A stretch of DNA of 64,000 bases, taken from Blastococcus sp. HT6-30. GTDB taxonomy: Bacteria; Actinomycetota; Actinomycetes; Mycobacteriales; Geodermatophilaceae. Made by a program: the position numbers and the translations under genes. The DNA lies in NCBI RefSeq assembly GCF_039729015.1, contig NZ_CP155792.1, positions 1,074,001 through 1,138,000 of the forward strand, written 5' to 3'. Below the pieces are notes generated by a model. That model was given only the letters and a program-made list of their open reading frames with translations. It was not told the origin of the DNA and did no database searches. Below, piece by piece: positions 58,568 to 64,000 of this stretch; within the stretch, counting starts at the first letter, position 1; every line of letters begins with the position of its first letter.

Positions 58568-59556
58568 GGCGTCGGCTCCACGTGCCGGAGGACCGCGAGC
58601 AGCCGTTCCTCGAGGCTGATGCGCACCGGCTCGACGGCGTGCACCCGCACGCCGAGGGCGACCAGGTCGGCCACCAGGCCGGGCACGGTCACGCCGTCGT
58701 CCTCGGACGCCAGCGCGACGGTGAACCAGTCGCCGCTGCGCGTCAGCGTGCCGGCCGCCCGCAGCCGCTCCTCGACCTGCCGGTCGACGCCGGCCAGCCG
58801 CAGCCGGAGCTCGCGCTGCCCGAGCAGCTCGGCCAGGGTGCCCGACGCCGCCACCTGCCCCTTGTCGAGGATCACCACCCGGTCGCACACCTGCTCCACC
58901 CCGCCGATCAGGTGCGAGTTGAGCAGCACCGCGACGCCGCGGGACTTCAGCGCGAGGACGAGGTCGCGGACGTCGACCCGGCCCAGCGGGTCCAGCGCGC
59001 TGGTCGGCTCGTCGAGGACGACCAGCTGCGGCCGCGCGACCAGGGCGACGGCCAGGCCCAGCCGCTGCTGCATGCCCTTGGAGAAGCTGCCGACGCGGTC
59101 CCCGGCCCGTTCGGCGAGGCCGACGAGCGCCAGGCACTCGCGGCGCTCCTCGGCGGGGACGGCGAGGCGGGACAGCTTCACGTGCAGGTCCAGCACCTCG
59201 GCCGCGGTCAGCCACGGCTGGTAGCGGAACAGCTCGGGCAGGTACCCGACGGCGCTGCGGGAGCGCGGGTCCGACGACGGCCGCCCGAGCAGCAGCACCT
59301 CCCCGGCGTCGGGCCGCACCAGGCCGAGCAGCATCTTGATGACGCTGGTCTTCCCGGCGCCGTTGGGGCCGAGCAGGCCGACGACCTCACCGCGGCCGAC
59401 GCTGAAGGACACGTCGTCGACGGCGGTCCGGCGTCCGTACCGCTTGCGCAGCCCGGAGCACCAGACCGCCGGGGACGGCGGCAGGTCGTCGAGCCCGCCG
59501 GCCGCGGGGGCGTTCGAGGTCACGCCGCGGACGGTAGCGGCGTCAGCGGAGGTCAC
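58564..59556 (-). CDS. ABC transporter ATP-binding protein (ABC-2 type)
   Basis: 330 residues. Walker A LLGPNGAGKTSVIKMLLGLV, signature GSFSKGMQQRLGLAVALVAR, Walker B LVVLDEPTSALDPLGR and the switch His in LLNSHLIGGVEQ. A 90-residue C-terminal domain follows (LRLRLAGVDRQVEERLRAAG). The GTG at 59556 overlaps the anti-sigma gene by 14 bases; GTG at 59523 is an alternative. Exporter of unknown substrate, translationally coupled to the frameshifted permease and to the anti-sigma gene. Confidence 0.93.
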   Translation of the reverse strand: MTSADAATVRGVTSNAPAAGGLDDLPPSPAVWCSGLRKRYGRRTAVDDVSFSVGRGEVVGLLGPNGAGKTSVIKMLLGLVRPDAGEVLLLGRPSSDPRSRSAVGYLPELFRYQPWLTAAEVLDLHVKLSRLAVPAEERRECLALVGLAERAGDRVGSFSKGMQQRLGLAVALVARPQLVVLDEPTSALDPLGRVDVRDLVLALKSRGVAVLLNSHLIGGVEQVCDRVVILDKGQVAASGTLAELLGQRELRLRLAGVDRQVEERLRAAGTLTRSGDWFTVALASEDDGVTVPGLVADLVALGVRVHAVEPVRISLEERLLAVLRHVEPTP

Positions 59557-60628
59557 GGGCGACCGCGAGGAGCTCGTCGGCGCTGAGCGTCCCGGCCACG
59601 CCGGTCATCACGCCGTCCTCCACCCAGACCACGCCGGCGAAGAGCCCGTTGCGGGAGGTGAGCACCGTCGCCTCCGACCCGTCGACGTCGGCGGTCGAGC
59701 TGGTCACCATCTCCGCCGGAACCGGCAGCGGCAGCGTCGCGGCGTCGGTGGAGAGGTCGCGGACTTGCTGGGCCACCCCGTCGGGGAGGCCGGGCAGCGA
59801 CAGCAGGTAGTCGCGGACCGTCTCGAACGGCACGCCCGACGAGAGCACCTTCGGCGCGCCCACCCGGGCGACGACGAGGGTCGGCACGCCGGTCGGCTGC
59901 GACCACATCGCCGCGACCCCGGGCCCGGCCTCGAACCGGATCCGGCTGCCGTCGATCCCGGCCGGCGGCGGAGGCAGGACCTCGCCCTCGGCGGCCGCGG
60001 CCTGCGCCGCCTTGGCGGCCGAGAAGGTGAAGGTGGCGCCCACGACGCCGGCCACCTGGTAGGTCGGCTTCCCGGTCACGCCCTCGGGCAGCTCGGCGAC
60101 CTCCGGGACGTCGAGACCGGTGCGCTCGCGCGCGGTCGCGGCGTCGGCCACCTGCTCGGGGTCGGGCTCCTCGGTGATCTGCAGGTCGCCGTAGGACGAG
60201 AGGTCGGGCACCTGCACCAGATCGGTGGCGGTGACCTCGACCGGGTCGACCCGCTCGGTCTGGAAGATCGGCAGCCAGTCGTTGGCGGCCGCGACCCCCG
60301 CGCCGGTCAGCAGGACCACTGCGCCGAGCGCGGCCACGGCGGGACGCCGGACCGCCGTGCCCCAGCGGTTGCGCCCGGCACTGCGCGCCGGACGGAAGGC
60401 GGTCACGGTGGACGGGGCGGAGGCGGCCGAGAACCGGGCCCACGCCGCGTCCGCGTCCACGGCGCCGGATCCGCCGAGCGCCGCCCCGACGAGGTGTGCG
60501 TCGGCGCGGGCGTCGTCCAGGGCGCGGGAGCAGACGGCGCAGCCGGCCACGTGCGCCCGGTCGGCGTCGGAGACTCCGGCGGGCTCGTCGATCAGCCGGC
60601 GGAGGACGCCCTCATTCGGGTGACGCAT
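59543..60628 (-). CDS. Zinc-binding anti-sigma factor (ZAS) with long outer domain
   Basis: 361 residues. N-terminal ZAS motif His26-x3-Cys30-x2-Cys33 (HVAGCAVC), typical of anti-sigma partners of ECF sigma factors; one helix near residue 95-112 (AVAALGAVVLLTGAGVAAAN). An extracytoplasmic domain of about 240 residues, with VDPVEVTATDLVQVPDLSSY and a later SSTADVDGSEATVLTS stretch, may receive the signal. The start overlaps the sigma gene by 17 bases. It presumably holds the sigma factor until an envelope signal arrives. Confidence 0.88.
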   Translation of the reverse strand: MRHPNEGVLRRLIDEPAGVSDADRAHVAGCAVCSRALDDARADAHLVGAALGGSGAVDADAAWARFSAASAPSTVTAFRPARSAGRNRWGTAVRRPAVAALGAVVLLTGAGVAAANDWLPIFQTERVDPVEVTATDLVQVPDLSSYGDLQITEEPDPEQVADAATARERTGLDVPEVAELPEGVTGKPTYQVAGVVGATFTFSAAKAAQAAAAEGEVLPPPPAGIDGSRIRFEAGPGVAAMWSQPTGVPTLVVARVGAPKVLSSGVPFETVRDYLLSLPGLPDGVAQQVRDLSTDAATLPLPVPAEMVTSSTADVDGSEATVLTSRNGLFAGVVWVEDGVMTGVAGTLSADELLAVARDLR

Positions 60629-61220
60629 GACGGTTCAGCTCCTTGCGAAGGGCGAGTTCGGCGCGGCGCACGGTGGTGCCGACGCTGCCGGGGGACAGAC
60701 CGAGCGCGGTGGCGACCTCGGCGTAGCTCAAGCCGCTGTGGCGCAGCACGAGCGCGGTCGCCTGCGTGCGGGGCAGCCGGGCGAGGGCCGCCCGGACGCG
60801 GCTGCGGTCCTCGAGGGTGAGCACCGTGTCGGCCACGTCGGGGGTGACGGATTCGGCGGCGGAGGCCACCGACTCCTCCCGGGAGGCCCGGCGGCGCCCC
60901 GAGCGGATCAGGTTCAGCGCGGTGTGGGCCGCGGCGACCGACAGCCAGCCGGCGGCCTCGGCGGCGGGGACCGGCGAGCGGCCGAAGGACAGGAAGACCT
61001 CCTGCGCGACGTCCTCCGCCTGGTCGCGGGAGCCGAGCACCCGGGCGGCGACCCCGACCACCCGCTGGTACTCCCGGCGGAAGATGTCCTCGAGGTCGGG
61101 CCGCACCGCGTCGCGGGTCGCTGCTGCCGGCACGCCGCCCGTCCCTCCGACCCGGCCCACGCGACCGGGGAATGTCAGGACGGCCGCCGCTGCCGGCCGT
61201 CCGTGCCGTACGAGCTCCAT
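60612..61220 (-). CDS. ECF RNA polymerase sigma factor
   Basis: 202 residues. Region 2 IFRREYQRVVGVAARVLGSR with DQAEDVAQEVFLSF; region 4 LARLPRTQATALVLRHSGLS and YAEVATALGLSPGSVGTTVR. The ATG at 61220 was chosen, although GTG or ATG codons upstream keep the frame open. Between the ATG and region 2 the protein has about 45 Ala/Gly/Arg-rich residues. Its target promoters are not evident; by analogy it may activate its own operon, which ends in an ABC exporter. Confidence 0.9.
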   Translation of the reverse strand: MELVRHGRPAAAAVLTFPGRVGRVGGTGGVPAAATRDAVRPDLEDIFRREYQRVVGVAARVLGSRDQAEDVAQEVFLSFGRSPVPAAEAAGWLSVAAAHTALNLIRSGRRRASREESVASAAESVTPDVADTVLTLEDRSRVRAALARLPRTQATALVLRHSGLSYAEVATALGLSPGSVGTTVRRAELALRKELNRHASPE

Positions 61221-61299
61221 GCACGGATAGCACCGCCGGGCCCGCGGATGTGACGACCGGCGTCGGACCCCGGCCGCGACCGGACCCACGACGGACCGG

Positions 61300-62928
61300 T
61301 CACTCCGCCCATCGGGGGGAGGTCGTCCGCGGCGGGGTCAGCGTCGCCTCGGTGACGACCAGTCGCGGCTCCCCGCTGGACAGGGCCGTGCCCAGTGCCT
61401 CCGCCAGCGGTTGACCGAGCCCGGTCGCCCGCGTCGCCGGAATGCCGAAGGACTCGGCGAGCGCGGCGAAGTCCGGGCGGAGGAGGTCGACGCCGCGGTG
61501 TTCGTCGCCGGCGTGGTCCTGGTCGTAGCGCAGCATGCCGTAACCGCCGTCGTCGACGACGAGGACCGTGACGGGGAGGTTCTCCTGGGCGATGGTCGCC
61601 AGCTCACCCACCGCGAACATGAAGCCGCCGTCGCCGCAGACGGCGAGCACCGGCCGGTCGCCGAGCACCCCGGGGCCGACCGAGGCCGGCAGGGCGTACC
61701 CGAGCGTTCCCCACCCGACGGGGTACTGGAGCGTCCGCGGCCGCTGGACCGTGCCGTAGCCGCCGAACCAGTAGCCGGGGATCGCCATGTCGGCGACGAC
61801 GACCGTGCCGTCCGGCATGGCGGTGTGCATCGACTCGAGCAGCTCCAGCCCGGCCGCGGCACGGGGATCCCCGGACAGCCGGTTCCAGCAGTGGTCGCGG
61901 ACCTCGCTCACCCGTCCGGCCACCGCGGGCCGGGGCCCGGTCGGGAGGGCGAGCAACGACTGCAGCGCCTGCTTGGCATCGCCGAGCACCGCGACGTCGA
62001 ACGGGTAGTTCTTGGTGAGGTCCTCGGCGGCGCAGTTGATCGTCGCCATGGCCCGGGGCAACGGCATGGACCAGTTGCGGGTCATCATCCCGTCGAAGTC
62101 GCTGCCGATGCCGATCAGCAGGTCGGCGCCCGCCACCAGGTCGGCGATCTCGGGCTCGTGCGGGGGGAGCCCCACCAGGTACGGGGAGTCCGGCGGGAGG
62201 ATGCCGCGGGCGGTGTAGGTGGTGATGACGGGGGCCTGCAACCGCTCGGCGAGCGCCGCCACCTGCTCGGCCGCGTCGGCCTGCACGGCGCCACCGCCGA
62301 CCCACAGGACGACCGACGGCGACTTCTCGACCAACTCGTGCAGGGCCCGGATGGACGCGGCCTCCGGGGCGACCCGGGTGATCGGGTGCCGGGGAACGGC
62401 CGGAGCGGGCTGGCTCAGGACGTCGGTGGGGATGTCGATGTAGACCGGGCCGCGCGGGCTGGTCATCGCCGTCCGGATCGCATCGGCGACGGCCGCACTC
62501 GCCTCCTCGGCGGTCCGGGGCCGGAACACCGCCTTCGCCAGGGGTTCGAAGATCCCCGCCTGGTTCCGCGATTCGTGCAGGATGCCGCGGCTCACCCCCG
62601 GGCGGGCCAGCTTCGTCGACACCTCGCTGGCCACGAGGACCAGCGGCGTGCCCGAGGCGGCGGCCTCGCCGAAGGCGCCGGCGGCGTTCGCGGCGCCGGG
62701 GCCGGTGGTGGTCAGTGCGACCCCCAGACCTGCGGTGGCGCGGGCGAGGCCGTCGGCGGCGTAGACCGCTGTCTGCTCGTGGCGGACTCCGACGATCCGG
62801 GGCAGGCCGGGGCCGGTCTCCCGCCAGAACGACAGGTTGTGCACCCCGGGGAGCCCGAAGGCGGTCTGCACACCGGCGGCCGCGAACGCTTCGAGGATCC
62901 GCCTCGCGACGGGCTGCGGCGAACTCAT
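61300..62928 (-). CDS. Thiamine diphosphate-dependent enzyme (acetolactate synthase/decarboxylase-like)
   Basis: 542 residues. The N-terminal Pyr domain has [17 protein letters not shown], the catalytic Glu in [20 protein letters not shown]; the middle FAD/NAD-like domain; the PP domain with ThDP motif [20 protein letters not shown] to [13 protein letters not shown]. Acetolactate synthase, sulfopyruvate decarboxylase and benzoylformate decarboxylase share this shape; no small regulatory subunit gene is next to it, so biosynthetic ALS is unlikely. The ATG at 62928 has GAGG 7 bases before. Substrate unknown. Confidence 0.88.
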   Translation of the reverse strand: MSSPQPVARRILEAFAAAGVQTAFGLPGVHNLSFWRETGPGLPRIVGVRHEQTAVYAADGLARATAGLGVALTTTGPGAANAAGAFGEAAASGTPLVLVASEVSTKLARPGVSRGILHESRNQAGIFEPLAKAVFRPRTAEEASAAVADAIRTAMTSPRGPVYIDIPTDVLSQPAPAVPRHPITRVAPEAASIRALHELVEKSPSVVLWVGGGAVQADAAEQVAALAERLQAPVITTYTARGILPPDSPYLVGLPPHEPEIADLVAGADLLIGIGSDFDGMMTRNWSMPLPRAMATINCAAEDLTKNYPFDVAVLGDAKQALQSLLALPTGPRPAVAGRVSEVRDHCWNRLSGDPRAAAGLELLESMHTAMPDGTVVVADMAIPGYWFGGYGTVQRPRTLQYPVGWGTLGYALPASVGPGVLGDRPVLAVCGDGGFMFAVGELATIAQENLPVTVLVVDDGGYGMLRYDQDHAGDEHRGVDLLRPDFAALAESFGIPATRATGLGQPLAEALGTALSSGEPRLVVTEATLTPPRTTSPRWAE

Positions 62929-63050
62929 CGGTGAGCCTCTCTGTCGGACGGTTTGGGATCGGGTCGGGGCGCGTAGGTGGACAGTCTCGCCGTGGGAACG
63001 GACTTCCGCGCTGCAGGGCTCCGCTCGCGGGCTCCGTCGATCGCGGTCGC

Positions 63051-63563
63051 TCAGCCCCGCCCGGCCGCGGTTCCCGTCTCGTCGACGAAGCGGCCGCGCA
63101 CTCGCAGCAGGGGCGGCGCGGCGGGGTTCAGCACGGGCACGGCCTCGACCCGCAGGAGGGCGAGCACGTGGTCGCCGGCCTCGACCAGCCGCTCCAGGCG
63201 GCAGTCCAGGGCGGCCGGGGCATCGCGCAGGACGATGGCGCCGCTGCCCCCCGCCCTCGTCCAGGGCACCGTCTCCAGCAGGTGCCGCGCGCTGGGCCGC
63301 CCGGCGGAGGCGAACCGGGACGCGACGATGGCGTGCGGCGCGGCCAGCACGGTCAGCGCGCAGCTGCCCACCGCCTCGAGCACCTCGGCGGGGTACCCGT
63401 CGGCGGTCAGGCCGACGGCGACCAGCGGCGGTGCGGCCGACACGCTCATGACCGAGCTGACCGTCGTCCCGACGTCGTCGATGTCGTCCCGCACGGTCAG
63501 CAGGCACACCCCGGCGGCGTACTGGGCCAGGGCGGCGGTGTACTCGGGGGCGTCGAGCGGCAT
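63051..63563 (-). CDS. Flavin reductase family protein
   Basis: 170 residues with the FMN-binding split-barrel: [40 protein letters not shown] and [20 protein letters not shown]. Such NAD(P)H:flavin reductases supply reduced flavin to monooxygenases. It could act with the nearby ThDP enzyme or a monooxygenase outside the window; unresolved. The start at 63563 fits the family; the frame is open 18 codons upstream. Confidence 0.85.
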   Translation of the reverse strand: MPLDAPEYTAALAQYAAGVCLLTVRDDIDDVGTTVSSVMSVSAAPPLVAVGLTADGYPAEVLEAVGSCALTVLAAPHAIVASRFASAGRPSARHLLETVPWTRAGGSGAIVLRDAPAALDCRLERLVEAGDHVLALLRVEAVPVLNPAAPPLLRVRGRFVDETGTAAGRG

Positions 63564-63597
63564 GGCGGCCAGTCGACCACACGACCAGGATGAACCG

Positions 63598-64000
63598 GTG
63601 AGCGCAGCCGAGCGCACGTACGACGTGGTGGTCCTGGGAGCGGGGTCGACCGGGGAGAACGTCGCCGACGTCGTCGTGCGGGGCGGGCTGTCGGCGCTCC
63701 TCGTCGAGCCCGAGCTGGTCGGCTGCGAGTGCTCCTACTGGGCGTGCATGCCGAGCAAGACGCTGCTGCGGGGCACCGAGGTGCTCGCGGAGGCGCGGGC
63801 CGCGCGAGGCGACCAGCGCCGAGGAGGCCCCGGGCCGGCTCCGGTGCTCGGAGGCGGCTACGTCGGCTGCGAGATGGCCACCGCCTGGCAGGCCCTCGGC
63901 TCGCAGGTGACCGTGCTGCAGCGCGGCGACCGGCTGCTGCCGCGCCTGGAGCCGGGGGAGTAGCTCTCCGTCGACGCCGCGCTGCGGGTGGAGGGGATCC
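63598..64000 (+). pseudogene. Broken FAD/NAD disulfide oxidoreductase (mercuric reductase/LPD-like), runs off window
   Basis: GTG start, then the FAD motif [20 protein letters not shown] and the pattern [16 protein letters not shown], recognisable as the disulfide-reductase N-terminus though the redox CxxxxC pair is changed to CECSYWAC. After about residue 60 it jumps ([17 protein letters not shown]) straight to the NAD-binding part [20 protein letters not shown], so roughly 100 codons are missing. An in-frame TAG stands at 63961-63963 although the reading continues sensibly after it ([12 protein letters not shown]). Not a functional enzyme as read. Confidence 0.8.

Overview
High-GC actinobacterial DNA. 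The gene content (bifunctional FbiC for coenzyme F420, a large LuxR-family ATPase regulator, many GTG starts, very high third-position GC) and overall style suggest Geodermatophilaceae or a close relative. The family is an inference. Most genes sit in short, tightly packed runs, often with 4- or 8-base stop/start overlaps.

Layout. 1-6.1 kb: carbohydrate and redox genes (start of a mannitol dehydrogenase, aldo/keto reductase, GT4 glycosyltransferase, an overlapping dehydrogenase/Gfo-Idh-MocA pair, a spermidine-synthase-like methyltransferase fold). 6.1-10.3 kb: MerR regulator, SulP transporter, pgi and an MFS remnant. 10.5-18.3 kb: a stress/metal island with a nucleotide-binding-like protein, a K+-channel-like protein, two DUF305 proteins, a small membrane protein, a BNR-type lipoprotein, a copper-chaperone-like HMA protein behind a CsoR-like box, a broken IS110 copy, a Cys-rich four-helix copper-storage-type protein and an ArsR regulator. 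18.4-27.0 kb: a complex-I-like operon with exactly the seven membrane subunits (A,H,J,K,L,M,N), no NADH module and no ordinary quinone module. In place of the latter is one protein with a cysteine-free NuoB-like domain, 14 copies of a Met/His-rich nonapeptide and a C-terminal domain of its own. 27.0-28.3 kb: decayed genes (ccdA remnant, frameshifted CDF transporter).

28.3-33.8 kb: membrane protein, GNAT acetyltransferase, FtsX/MacB-type ABC exporter, a 40-residue ORF and an HMA protein. 33.8-41.8 kb: a DHA2 drug exporter, a divergent 902-residue LuxR/ATPase regulator, a small membrane protein, a flavin monooxygenase and a molybdopterin oxidoreductase. Three matching 40-base promoter-like elements with identical internal spacing lie in front of three of these transcription units and suggest one regulon. 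41.9-46 kb: tRNA-His with a strong hairpin terminator, orn, and two uncharacterised membrane proteins. 46-51.5 kb: a leucine/branched-acid catabolism operon (carboxylase beta and alpha subunits, acyl-CoA dehydrogenase) behind a TetR repressor with two palindromic operators. 51.6-57.5 kb: cupins, quinone-reductase-like MDR enzyme, alpha/beta hydrolase, fbiC. 57.7-61.2 kb: an overlapping ECF sigma / anti-sigma / ABC ATPase / ABC permease operon, the permease frameshifted. 61.3-64 kb: a ThDP-dependent decarboxylase-type enzyme, a flavin reductase and a broken FAD/NAD disulfide oxidoreductase running off the end.

The most unusual item is the membrane-arm-only complex I operon embedded in metal-response genes. 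The second is the three-copy promoter element around the LuxR/ATPase regulator. Several single-base frameshifts could be true decay or sequencing error, and the sequence alone cannot tell.
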